Assembly: GCA_949318235.1 (NCBI GenBank)
Contig: OX439130.1
Coordinates: 37,024,085-37,088,084, forward strand
Length of the DNA stretch: 64,000 bases
Reading direction: 5' to 3'
Source of the DNA: Ecdyonurus torrentis
Lineage: Eukaryota > Arthropoda > Insecta > Ephemeroptera > Heptageniidae
The translations under genes were made by a program, and so were the position numbers. The first letter of the stretch is position 1; every line of letters begins with the position of its first letter. The notes under the pieces are model-generated. The model saw only the letters and a program-made list of their open reading frames with translations. It had not been told where the DNA came from and did no database searches. Shown here piece by piece: positions 1 to 9,627 of this stretch.

Positions 1-1
1 T

Positions 2-529
2 GTTCAGTCAGGCGTAACTGTCATTCAGAAGTATTTGGAAAAGGGTCACACAATGATGGAGGTTGATTCAGTCCATGCAGTTGTAGAACACAGGGTAAAC
101 AAACGTGATATTGGACACCCATTTGACTATGTAACTGAAATTGTATCAGGGAGACAGAACAAAGATATGTGCCCACTACCTTATCAAGTGCAATATGTAG
201 ATTACAAGTACTTTAAAGAGTACAAAGATATCAAGTTCGTCTCCTCGATACGTCCTGGTATAAAGAAAGGAGACAAACGAGTGACTGATATCAGAGCAAT
301 TAAGTATTTACCTTGTGGTAAGCTCATGTACAAACTTCTCTTCGCAGATGAAGAGTGGTCAAATTTCCCCTCTAAAAACAAACTCAAAAATCCTACACAG
401 AATGTTCAACCTAAGTACAGAAAACAAATTTCACTTAGCATAGACAAGTATCGTAACTTGATTGAGTTTAAGTTTTGTATTCCTCAGGAACACTGGTCAT
501 TCTATGACAACTTGCAACATTTAAACTGA
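2..529 (+). CDS. C-terminal part of a repeated transposase-like insect protein (5' end outside window)
   Basis: The frame is open from the window edge to a stop at 527-529, about 175 residues, so the start lies upstream. Seen: a stretch reading GHTMMEVDSVHAVVE near the edge, then PYQVQYVDYKYFK, then IRPG and a VTDIRAIKYLP-like block, ending in a Lys/Arg-rich tail. I recognise this order from a multi-copy uncharacterised protein family of insects, where the GHTxMEVDSVHA block follows an acidic catalytic-looking region. That earlier part is not in the window, so a DDE-type transposase role is inference. An AATAAA at 676-681 is a plausible polyadenylation signal. Codon use is not visibly decayed and there is no internal stop, unlike the degraded relative at 63.2-64.0 kb. 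Confidence 0.6.
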   Translation, partial: VQSGVTVIQKYLEKGHTMMEVDSVHAVVEHRVNKRDIGHPFDYVTEIVSGRQNKDMCPLPYQVQYVDYKYFKEYKDIKFVSSIRPGIKKGDKRVTDIRAIKYLPCGKLMYKLLFADEEWSNFPSKNKLKNPTQNVQPKYRKQISLSIDKYRNLIEFKFCIPQEHWSFYDNLQHLN

Positions 530-1594
530 GTTTTACTTCTGCATAATAGCATATGCAATTATTAAATTGCTATTGTTTTAAGTATTATTATTTTTAAGTT
601 GTACGCCTGTATTAAATATTTTAATTTGATAACAAATACATGTTTGAGTGTAAATGTCAATATTATTTCAAAATGAATAAACATTTTTATTGTATTAGTA
701 CTTCTAAACATCATTTATGTGCCTCATAATAATATTTTAGTCATGCTATATTTTTTTATAATTTTAGATTAATAGTTTTTAAATATAACATTTTTTTAAA
801 TTTAATATAACTTCCTAATAATTATTAACATGATGTATATATAAAAAATATTATGTGTGTTAAAATATCATTATTTTACAGTAAGATGGTTTCTAAAGTT
901 TGTCTTGTTAATTTAAAAAAAATTATTTGTGTTTGAGGAAACAAAGAAAGTGTAATTTTAAATAAAATTGGAAACAATATAAATAAAAAATCTTTTATTT
1001 TCTCATGTTTATAAACTTAATATTATAACGCACATAAATTATTTACTAAAATAAAAAGAAAAGTTAATTTTATATATATTTCATTATTTTTATTATTATT
1101 TTAAATTTATGATAATAGAAAATATTCAGTTAATAATTTTATTAATTTTATAACATTCAAACAACTGAAAATATTTAATAGTTTCTAAATATTTTTCAAT
1201 ATTGGAATATTAATTTTTTTTAAAAAAAAGCTAAAAATCATTAACTAACGCATCAATTAATTATTATTAAAAACTGAATTTAATATTTCCTGACAATGAA
1301 AATGATTTTAAAACTTATTACAGTGATAAATAAAAGAAAATACAAAATTTGTTTCACATTGGAAAAATAAAAAATAAAAATTTACGTGTTACATACAACT
1401 TGATTTTAATATAATATAGATAATATTACTAGTATTTAATAGTCAAAAAAAATGAGAAAAAATAAGCAAAAAATATAAAAAAGCACTCTATTATAGCTTT
1501 TCTATAGTATTTTGGCTCTCCTGTAAAATTTTATAAAATGCAATTTCTCGTTTTCCGCAAAACTGGAAAAATGCAAGCTCACATTTTGGGCGTA
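530..1594. other. AT-rich non-coding stretch after the partial gene
   Basis: Very AT-rich DNA without a credible ORF. It holds the AATAAA at 676-681 that could end the preceding transcript, and no repeat structure I can define. Confidence 0.5.
676..681 (+). promoter_or_regulatory. AATAAA polyadenylation signal
   Basis: A canonical AATAAA lies about 150 bases after the stop codon at 527-529. Many AATAAA strings occur by chance in DNA this AT-rich. Confidence 0.35.
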
Positions 1595-2300
1595 AACACG
1601 GCGATTTTCAAATTAACATGAGTCACTTTGCGATGATTTTTTCTTGGCAAATTCATTATAGAAAAATCTGAAAAATTATTTTTCAATAAAAATCAACACG
1701 AAGAACAAGCTAGTATTTTTTTAATTTCTGAAACAATTTTGAAGTGGGTCAAAATTGGAGTCTAAAAATAGATTCTTAAACATTAGGGAGCAGGGCATTT
1801 GCGATAATTTTACGCTCTGTTGTGACGATAGTTTTTATTTCGCAATTTTTTTCATTTTTTGATACACCATAATCGTTTTGCAAGTGTTAATTCATTTGTC
1901 AATTCAAGAGGAATGTAATAACAATATTCACTTTAAATAAGGCGCACCATGGAACATCTAAAGAATTCTCGATAATCTTTCGCTGTTTTTCAATTTAATG
2001 TTTAGCTTTCGAGTTAAACTACACCCCGTTTCTCGGATAGTCCTAATACATGCAAGCAATATCGTCAACAAGTACGACAATGGCTCCCTATACTAAGCAT
2101 AATTACAAACTCCAGTTGCAAAAACCTTTTTCTTCTTTTTTGCTTTAGTAAAATAGAAACAACAAAATAATTCTATATAATTATTTATTATAAAAGTTCA
2201 AATTAAAGTATAGTAAGAACAAGATTTTATGAAGGTACTATTTAAGGTTAGGAGAGAAAATTTTTATTATGACTGGCATGACGTCATTCTTGTGCTTTTC
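1595..2300 (+). repeat. Rearranged copy of interspersed repeat A
   Basis: Bases about 1600-1866 match 27895-28125 in the same orientation. From about 1867 the sequence matches 28140-28660 in the opposite orientation, including the landmarks AATAAGGCGCACCATGGAAC and GCATAATTACAAACTCCA. The copy is therefore two inverted pieces joined head to head. The repeat has no ORF of substance. Confidence 0.7.
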
Positions 2301-2639
2301 GATGCTTATCTTAAGTAATGAATAACATTGCTCAGTATAGGGCAAACATGGTTTTTGGCTATTTTCTTTGGAAATTAGCTATTATTTTGGTTATTATTAT
2401 TTTTCTTGCATACTTGAGGTACTAATTCAACCTGTTAACAGCATCAATGCTCTCCAAAAAATTGCGAAGTATATTTAAACTGGCAAAATGTGTCATTTTC
2501 CTATACCAGCCAATGTTATTTAGTACTCATACAATTATGACGTCAACTTTAATATAGTGAAACCACCCTATATAATAAAGCTATATAAACTTTTTGACAG
2601 GGAAATAAATTTTATTAAAATATTAAATTCAATAAGTGA

Positions 2640-2870
2640 AGGTAAAAAAAGGTTCCGTGTAAGAAAAAATTATTTCGTTAAAGAAAAAAAAAGCTTCTAG
2701 AAAGAATGAAATATTTCATTCAAGAAATTTGATATCTCTTGAGAGATAGAGTTTTTTCATGCAAGAAAACATTGTTTCATGTAAGAAAAATATACAAGAA
2801 ATGAGTAATTTCATGAATGAATAAAGTACGTCCTACAAGAAATTCAACTTTCCTGCTAGACTTTCATGTC
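2640..2870. repeat. Array of a TTTCATGYAAGAAA-like motif
   Basis: Several imperfect copies of a self-complementary motif (TTTCATGCAAGAAA, TTTCATGTAAGAAA, TTTCATTCAAGAAA) are packed in about 230 bases. It resembles the motif-array elements elsewhere in the window. I could not define clean termini or a target duplication, so it may be a fragment. Confidence 0.4.
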
Positions 2871-2879
2871 AGTCATATC

Positions 2880-3215
2880 AGAAATTTTCATAGGGACCTT
2901 ATGGCGTAAGGCCCTGGCCACGTTACCACTGTATTTTAAGGACCCTGAAATTACCAGAAGTAATTATTTACCATAACAGACGCCGCAGGAGTGGACTTAA
3001 AACGCTCAAAGTAGCGAACCATTATACTTATTGTCCACTGCGGGAACCAAAACCGTCTACCTGAAACGTCTTGCATGCCTCGAGCCAGTTGTAACAACAG
3101 GCTAAAAGACGACCACCTGGGCTCGACGCGGGATCCAAGCATTGCTAGGATAAGGTCTTAGGCGCTTAGCTAGCTGGGAAACTACTATCGGGCGGCTACC
3201 TGAAGGTCGCTAAAA
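2880..3215. other. Moderate-GC island of unknown origin
   Basis: Base composition rises clearly above the flanks (for example around 3055-3190). The longest ORF is short (2951-3142, minus strand) and does not resemble a known domain. It could be the 3' tail of a non-LTR retroelement or a structured non-coding repeat. Confidence 0.3.
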
Positions 3216-3559
3216 CACATATAATTATTCTTCTGTTGTCAAGTTTAATATTTACACTTCCAACCAATAAGTAAGTTGTATTTACGATGTTTATTCTTTA
3301 TAATGCGTACATAAGTGAAAACGATTTTACCATACTTATTAGTATTATATTTTAAAATATTTTATTTTCATAATGCTAAAAAAAATTTAATTACTATACT
3401 GTAAATATAAAGAATTATACTTAAAAAAATATATATATTATCATCTCAGCGCATAAATGTATGATCAGAAACCGAGAGCAAACAAAATGCGATATTAAGA
3501 TATGCAATATTTTTTATATTTTTTTTTATTATCTATATTATGCTATTATATTATATGCG
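3216..3559. other. AT-rich non-coding stretch
   Basis: I see no gene. Around 3461-3580 the sequence resembles the AT-rich end of repeat A near 28690-28760, read in the opposite orientation. Confidence 0.35.
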
Positions 3560-4010
3560 GATCGAGTAGAATCTAAAAAAATATTGTTATATTTTGAACA
3601 CAAAAACGTTTTGCTAGTATTTATTCATTTGTCAATTCAAGAAGAATGTAATATCAATACTGACTCTATATAAGGCGCACTATGGAATATGTCATGAGTT
3701 CTCGATTAACTGTCGCTGTTTTTCACTTCAATGTTTTAGCTGTCGCGGTAAACTACACCCCGTTTCTCAAACGGTCCCAATACATTCAAGCTATATCGTC
3801 AATAAGTACGACCATCGCTCCCTATGTTAAGCATAATTACAAACTCCACTTGCAAGAAGAAAGAGTTACAGTCGCAACTGCTTTGTTTAAAAATGATGTC
3901 ATCTGAAGTACCGTATACTTTACAAGGAAGAATACGCGCAGGGTTTGGTAAGTTTTGCTTTATATGTTTTATAATATATAATTATAGGCATAAAACCATG
4001 CGGTAGATAT
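3560..4010 (+). repeat. Copy of repeat A
   Basis: It matches 28370-28680 and 52090-52350 in inverse orientation. Shared landmarks are a GTCAATTCAAGAAGAATGTA segment, the AAGGCGCACTATGG stretch and CATAATTACAAACTCCACTT. The short ORFs that start here (3461, 3682 and 3824) lie in the repeat, carry no recognisable domain and are not conserved between copies. Confidence 0.7.
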
Positions 4011-4920
4011 CTGCGATGAAATTAAATGTTTTGCGTGTTAAAGTGGGCGTATACAAACAACTTTTAATGCTAATTTGTGGAAAATTTTATTTGAGCTTAA
4101 ACTTTTTGGAGAATAGAGAATTGTTCCTTCTTTTACTACAAACCTAAAAATAGATATTAAATTAAAGTTAACGACAACATCGCTACCCTAAAATAGTACC
4201 TTTACAGCTGATTTTAAATTTATTTGTAGATTTGCGATCACTTGATGTTAAATTAATCATTAAAAGCCTTGCAATAAACAAGGCTCGCAATGCTGACCCT
4301 CGATCGTCATGTAAAAGCAGCACTCATTACCAACTGTGCTATCAACGCACTAGGAGATACTGCAGCAGCTCGTATATTTGAATATTCCTTTTTTTTACTA
4401 GTTCAATCACTTCTATATCGCTTCTCAGTGCATACCCAGTTGGTAATTCGAGGTCGCGCGAATACTGGCGATTTTAGAAATTAATTAGTCAACAAGTTGA
4501 GAGTACCTCTTATAACTATATCGTAACCCTTTTAAGTTGTCTGAGGGTAAAATATATAACAATGGGGCAATTATTAATCAAAATAATGACGTAATCATAT
4601 AAAAAAATGATTGACACATCAAGTTTTTGCAGTGTAAATAAAAAAGAATTCCTGTGAGAATTTAGGAGTAGTAAATTTTGTATTATATTTTTAAAGAAAA
4701 AAATCATCCATCTTCCCACCCACCCTTAACAAATAAAAACATATATATATATATATATAAGATTAATAAAATACCTTGATTATATTATGCACAAATGCAT
4801 TATACTAAAATACAAAGAACTCCACCGGTTTGAGAAATAGAAAAGAAATATTTTCCCATCAAACCCTTAGCAAACCTCTCATTGGATCCTCCCCCCGCTT
4901 GCCTTAATATATTTTGTTAT
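4011..4920. other. Non-coding stretch, nothing recognised
   Basis: AT-rich, with a short (AT)n run near 4741-4759. A small ORF at 4290-4484 has no recognisable features. A pair of short inverted segments (TACCAACTG near 4328 and CAGTTGGTA near 4437) is present. Confidence 0.4.
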
Positions 4921-6087
4921 AATATCGTTGCTCCCATTCCGTAAAGGCTATACAGGTTTTATTAATAAAAATATAGAAAATGAAACCTGAAGTTAACTTG
5001 GTTGGTATATCTGCATAAATAAAGATAAAAGAGTGAAATTTTTCTTAAATGGAAGACAATATAACGTTATTTTGCTGGTAAGTGTGGTGGGGAAACATTC
5101 GCAAAATTTGACTCCGTGGCAAGGAGAAACTGTTCGCAAAATCGATATTTTTGCTACATGTTTTTGTCGTCTCCTTTTTAAGATGCGATATCTTAGTTAT
5201 TATTAAAGATAAGTAGATATTGTAATTGAGGAAATTTAGCCTTAGGTCTTCCTCTTTATGAATATCTAATTTTTTTTTTTAAATGCTATATTTTTCGTCT
5301 AATTTAATTAGCTGTTAAAATTTGACACACGAAAACGGCTTTACTCATAAACGTGAAATTTAAAATGGAAGCGTAAAATCAGTATTGTAATTTACAATGA
5401 AAAAAAATTTAAAAATGTTTCATCGGAAACTAATTTACAATAATTTAAGAAAAATGCATAACAAAGTAAGTAGGCAGTACTATAGCATTTACCCTTACGA
5501 GATTAACAATACACTTTTTCTCCTCACCTGAATTATCTAGTGAAGAAGCGACCACGACAACATGTAAATGTTATTTTAGAATAATAAGAAAAAAATTCTA
5601 TACTTTTTTTTTCTTTTTCAGTGGTAACATTATTATACATAATATCTATATTTTATACTTTTACACACGCATTTCCTATCACTATCACAACTATAATATT
5701 TGATCCTATTTTTTTAATGTTTCACGTAACAAATTTTAACTTTTTTTTCTTGCTTTTTTAACTTTGTGTAAATATTATATTTTGCGACTGACTAGTTTTG
5801 CAAGATATCAGTCGTTTACCTACTCATTTAAATGCTTGTTAAAAAATATTGCACATTTTATAAAAAAAAAATTCAATTTTTGGGCGCAACATGTTTATTA
5901 TTTATGTTTAAAAAGTTAGATATTTACTTTATGCTTATTCATAAAATATGAGATATGACTCATTTAATTTTGAGGTAAAGTAATACAAACAAATCACTAC
6001 GTAGTGTTATAATGATGTAACCCACCTCGGATTTAGCATAGATAATATTCATTTTATCTGTATTTTCACTCATTCGAAAATACCGCG

Positions 6088-6093
6088 TATAAA
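6088..6093 (+). promoter_or_regulatory. TATA box of the 5' LTR
   Basis: TATAAA preceded by CCGCG and followed directly by a 9-bp inverted repeat. The equivalent box in the 3' LTR is at 15000-15005. Confidence 0.6.
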
Positions 6094-6094
6094 T

Positions 6095-6130
6095 GCGCAG
6101 CATGGAATTTTCCATAATTTTATGCTGCGC
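6095..6130 (+). promoter_or_regulatory. Hairpin immediately after the LTR TATA box
   Basis: GCGCAGCAT (6095-6103) pairs perfectly with ATGCTGCGC (6122-6130) across an 18-base loop. It lies where transcription initiation would fall, so it could be a 5' RNA stem or an operator-like site. The same structure is intact in the 3' LTR. Confidence 0.5.
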
Positions 6131-6237
6131 TTGCAATAAGTGATGTGATGAGGTGAGCTCGACGGGACAGGCAGTTCAGTTCAGGTGCCCATGTAATGCA
6201 CCTGCACTGCGCCTTTTTGTAATTTGGGCAAATTAAG

Positions 6238-6243
6238 AATAAA
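6238..6243 (+). promoter_or_regulatory. AATAAA of the LTR
   Basis: AATAAA lies 150 bases after the TATA box inside the LTR. The matching copy at 15150-15155 would terminate the genomic RNA in the 3' LTR. Confidence 0.55.
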
Positions 6244-6472
6244 CCTATGACAGGTTAACTTACAACCTTTTTATTGAAGTGACACTACCTTCCCATTATA
6301 AGTTTAGTGAATCTAGTTAGTGTAATTAATAGTATACTACGCCCCACGTTCGACGTTCACGTGAGCCGGCTACTTGACGAGGCGGCGGCGGCGGTAGCTG
6401 AGGCAGCGGCTGGCTGGAGAGAAGGAGAGGAGCTCACTCGCAACCGACTACACGACTACGCGCGGCTACAAT

Positions 6473-6489
6473 TGGTGTCTAGAAGTGTG
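6473..6489 (+). other. Primer-binding site, tRNA-Leu-like
   Basis: Two bases after the LTR end the sequence reads TGGTGTCTAGAAGTGTG. TGG pairs with the CCA tail of a tRNA. The rest resembles the complement of an animal tRNA-Leu 3' end with one extra base, which makes Leu the best guess from memory but not proven. Confidence 0.5.
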
Positions 6490-6709
6490 TGTTAACGAAC
6501 AATAACAATAACACGCGCTGCAGAACGTTGTGTAGCGAGCATCATAGTGATTCCTTCGTTACGAACAATCCTTTCTCTTTCGTCAAGTGATTTCGTTGCT
6601 GATACAGTTCCAGTACAGACACGGTAAGCTCATTTCTATACTTACTTCCCCTCAAAGTTATGCACATTTAATAATTTGTTTGTAAGAAGTAGAGTTATTT
6701 TATCACAAT
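6490..6709 (+). other. Retroviral 5' leader
   Basis: A 220-base untranslated leader between the primer-binding site and the gag ATG. It would hold the packaging signal and any splice donor for env, but I could not pick a convincing donor. Confidence 0.5.
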
Positions 6710-8170
6710 ATGGCAACGGTAACTCTCAAAGGTGAAAAAGTCACTGTTGAAGAAGCCATTAACAAACTAATTATTGAAAATGATACCAAGAGCACTCAAA
6801 TTGGTACTTTACAGCAAGATTTAAAAGACAGAAGCAAAGAAATCGGGAAATTAAACACTAAAATTGACTTATATAAAGACGATTTGCATAAATTGCAGCA
6901 ATCTAATGCAAACAAAACAACATCAATTAATAAATTACAAGATGACCTTAAAACATCTGAAGCAAACGTAAATTCATTGCGTGAAGAAATTCAAGCTAAA
7001 AATGAAAAAATTACGCAATTAGAAGTGAAAGTTCAATTGTTAAAAGAGAACATTGATAAAGCAGAGCAAAGGCTCAATACGTTCACGTTCAGTGAAGCCA
7101 CTGGCTCTGGCTCTTCGAATCTTGCTCTAATCAGTACCGTTGAAAAATTCGCTGGTAAATTTAAGCAAAATATTCATTTCTTTATGCAGAAAGTTGAACA
7201 AGCAAAAATTATCGGCAATTGGGATGAAAAAACGACATTACTTCTTACTAAGCAATTCTTAGAAGGTGAAGCGCTCACCTTTGCCAATAGTGACCCCGCT
7301 GCAAAAGAAGCAGACACGTTCGAAAATTTTAAAGCAATTATGATTCAGCGTTTCAAAAAGAAAAACACTGCACGCTATTATAGAGATATGCTTACATTAT
7401 TAAAAATTAACGAAAACGAAAACATCGAGCACTTTGCCGATAGGATTCGCTCGTTCAATGCGAATACATTTGAATTAACTGACAATCAAGAAAGAAACGA
7501 GGCGGTCAAGTATGAGGCTGACCAGCGAGCATTAGATAGCTTCCTATCAGGCATAGGCGCCACAGAGTTAGGAGAACGTGTACGTGGAACCTGCCCCACA
7601 TCATTTGAAAAAGCAGTTTCCACTGCCGTTGCATTTCAAGAAGCAAACCGCGTAGCACGTTCCGACACACGTCAACCAAGAAATGTGTTTCAACAAAATA
7701 ATCAACCTAACAATGCACGTGCCCGAAATAACCAAAACCCAAATGCACGCAACCCCCAAAATCAATATCCTAACCCCCAACCCCAATTCTACCAAAATCC
7801 ACGTCCTTTCGCACGTAATAACTACCCTGCAAGAAACGCACGTGGTCAATTCAACAACCAGCAAAATAATTTTCCCCGCAATTTCCAGCAAAATAATTAT
7901 CCTAATAATCAGCCTAATTATTATCCTGCTCATAATCAACAATATTATAACCAGAATAATAATCAGCAAAATTATCATGCTCAAAACCCCCGTAATCAAG
8001 TACAACACATTAATAATTTGAATAACGGTGGTGCGGCACGTCAACCACGTCAACAAAATTTTGCACCCCCCGATGCACGTGTGTTACAAAATGAGAGACA
8101 AGAAGCGGTCAGAGAGGTCCAAAATTTTCGCGCAGGCAACCATCGTGGCCCGCGCCGAGCCTCAAACTAG
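6710..8170 (+). CDS. gag: gag polyprotein
   Basis: 486 residues, starting at the first ATG after the leader. It would form the virus-like core. Residues about 1-125 are a long heptad-patterned coiled coil rich in Lys, Glu, Leu and Asn. Residues about 135-310 look like the Gypsy Gag capsid region: a hydrophobic stretch with a KFAGKF-like start, a LEGEAL-containing helix, and an FxNFKAIMIQRF segment. The C-terminal third (about 325-486) is dominated by Asn, Gln, Pro, Arg and Tyr and has basic patches. No CCHC zinc knuckle is present, so the Arg/Asn-rich tail probably does the RNA binding. The frame is intact. The stop at 8168-8170 lies downstream of a slippery sequence that leads into pol. Confidence 0.92.
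   Translation: MATVTLKGEKVTVEEAINKLIIENDTKSTQIGTLQQDLKDRSKEIGKLNTKIDLYKDDLHKLQQSNANKTTSINKLQDDLKTSEANVNSLREEIQAKNEKITQLEVKVQLLKENIDKAEQRLNTFTFSEATGSGSSNLALISTVEKFAGKFKQNIHFFMQKVEQAKIIGNWDEKTTLLLTKQFLEGEALTFANSDPAAKEADTFENFKAIMIQRFKKKNTARYYRDMLTLLKINENENIEHFADRIRSFNANTFELTDNQERNEAVKYEADQRALDSFLSGIGATELGERVRGTCPTSFEKAVSTAVAFQEANRVARSDTRQPRNVFQQNNQPNNARARNNQNPNARNPQNQYPNPQPQFYQNPRPFARNNYPARNARGQFNNQQNNFPRNFQQNNYPNNQPNYYPAHNQQYYNQNNNQQNYHAQNPRNQVQHINNLNNGGAARQPRQQNFAPPDARVLQNERQEAVREVQNFRAGNHRGPRRASN
8122..8128 (+). promoter_or_regulatory. Probable -1 ribosomal frameshift site (A AAT TTT)
   Basis: In the gag frame the heptamer reads A AAT TTT, the X XXY YYZ pattern of -1 slippage. The pol frame is exactly -1 relative to gag and is open from 8095 onwards, giving a 76-base overlap that contains this heptamer. 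GC-rich sequence follows within 10-40 bases (8129-8160, with repeated GCGC), which could form a stimulatory stem. Confidence 0.65.
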
Positions 8171-9627
8171 AGCATAAATTTGTTCCCTTAACTTCACAAT
8201 TTGTATATAATGTAAATGAGCAAAATCAATTAATTTTAAATTGTAAAATAGAAAATAAACATATGAAATTTCTCATTGACACCGCTGCAGAAACGAGTGT
8301 TCTTTGGAACTATTTCAGTTCCAAAAAATTAAAGCCGAGTAAATACAAAATTTATGGTCTAGGAAATCATTCAGTTAAAACGTTCGGTTGTACAAATATT
8401 AAATTAAATATAAATAATTCATCATTTGTAACAGAAATGCACGTGGTAAAGCATGATAATTTTCAATACGACGGATTATTAGGAATATCATTTTTGCGAC
8501 AATACAGAGGTTTAATTGATATCGGAAATAATACAATAACCCTACAAGGTGTAAAACTACCCTTAGAATTCACTTCCGATATAGAGAGGAACGAGTATAT
8601 TCAAGTAGCACAGGCAGGCGTCATGAACCTTCCTTTGTCAAACCACACAACCCAACCAACCCAACAACCCCACCCACCCACCCCCAAATATACACCTCTC
8701 AAATTACATGAACCTCTCACACTTTCCCCAGGGAACGCAAAAATTATCTTCCTAAAAGTACCACGTTCTCAAGCTACACAATTCAAAAATAATGAATTTA
8801 TTGTAGAGCCACTTGAAATCAATAATAATTTAGACTACAAAAGAGTCTACGTAGCTCGTACAATTTCATATTTAATTAAAAATAAATGCACTTCAAAATA
8901 CTGTCGTCAAAACGATTCGTGTCTATATTGTTCTTATTATGTACCGGTACAATTGTCAAATTTCAATAATCATAAAATAAAATTAATTAAAGGCACATTA
9001 GCAGCTCGCTTAATTGCCATAAATCAGCAAGATATATCATCAGCTGAATTTTTGCTTGATACAGATTGCAATCTTGAAAATAAAAATAATTACAATATAT
9101 ACACCGATAATATTGAATTTGAAAATGACGAAGAATTAAATTATACGGAGGAATTAATAAATGACAAACTCGCTCATTTACCCCCACAATATAAGCAACA
9201 ATTTAAAACTCTAATATTTGATGAATTTTACGATATTTTTAAAGAAAAAAAAATTCGTGAAGGTACACATTTAACCGAACATACAATACGTTTAACTGAA
9301 AATAAAATAGTACGCACAAAACCATATAAAATAAGTATGGCTTGGCAACAATATGCCGACATTTCTATAGGGGACCAAATAAACTCAAACACAATACGAA
9401 AATCAACTAGCCCATATAATAGCGGTATTGTTTTAGTTAAAAAGAAAACATCTGATGGTTCAATTCAACTTAGGATTACTTTAGATTTTCGACTTATAAA
9501 TAATTTAACAGAATTAGAACCATATGCATTTTTAAACATACAAGATTCGCTCTCAAATTTGTCACATTGTAAATACTTCACTACATTAGATTTGAAAGAT
9601 TCTTTTTATAATATACCCCTCTCTTAA
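8125..9627 (+). CDS. pol: pol, 5' part: protease and start of reverse transcriptase, ends at an in-frame stop
   Basis: The frame is open from 8095 and is most likely entered by -1 frameshifting near 8122-8128. The first ATG (8263) sits only four codons before the protease active site, so it is unlikely to be the true start. Protease: LIDTAAETS with Asp at 8278-8280, then a YDGLLG flap-distal block near 8470. A Pro/Thr-rich linker lies near 8640-8700. Reverse transcriptase begins around 9240; the first catalytic Asp lies in the TTLDLKDSF block near 9590. The ORF ends at TAA 9625-9627, and the same frame continues at once on the other side, so the polyprotein is interrupted in the middle of the reverse transcriptase palm. 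The rest of the sequence is well preserved, so this looks like a recent disabling mutation or a base-call error. Confidence 0.88.
   Translation, partial: FSRRQPSWPAPSLKLEHKFVPLTSQFVYNVNEQNQLILNCKIENKHMKFLIDTAAETSVLWNYFSSKKLKPSKYKIYGLGNHSVKTFGCTNIKLNINNSSFVTEMHVVKHDNFQYDGLLGISFLRQYRGLIDIGNNTITLQGVKLPLEFTSDIERNEYIQVAQAGVMNLPLSNHTTQPTQQPHPPTPKYTPLKLHEPLTLSPGNAKIIFLKVPRSQATQFKNNEFIVEPLEINNNLDYKRVYVARTISYLIKNKCTSKYCRQNDSCLYCSYYVPVQLSNFNNHKIKLIKGTLAARLIAINQQDISSAEFLLDTDCNLENKNNYNIYTDNIEFENDEELNYTEELINDKLAHLPPQYKQQFKTLIFDEFYDIFKEKKIREGTHLTEHTIRLTENKIVRTKPYKISMAWQQYADISIGDQINSNTIRKSTSPYNSGIVLVKKKTSDGSIQLRITLDFRLINNLTELEPYAFLNIQDSLSNLSHCKYFTTLDLKDSFYNIPLS

Larger units (their letters stand above)
6016..6470 (+). 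repeat. 5' LTR
   Basis: Starts TGTAACCCACC and ends GGCTACA. It contains TATAAA at 6088-6093, a hairpin just downstream, AATAAA at 6238-6243, and a GC-rich 3' part with a GGC-repeat run near 6380-6395. These are the expected U3 promoter, poly(A) signal and U5-like regions. Confidence 0.95.

Noticed and set aside
2566..2602. A 37-bp CCC...GGG segment ending TTTTTGACAGGG
   Set aside because: Its end resembles motif-array termini, but no target duplication and no internal motif support a mini-element.
7601..8056. 151-codon minus-strand ORF and overlapping plus-strand ORF inside gag
   Set aside because: Shadow frames of the Asn/Gln-rich gag tail, with composition set by AAT/CAA codons.
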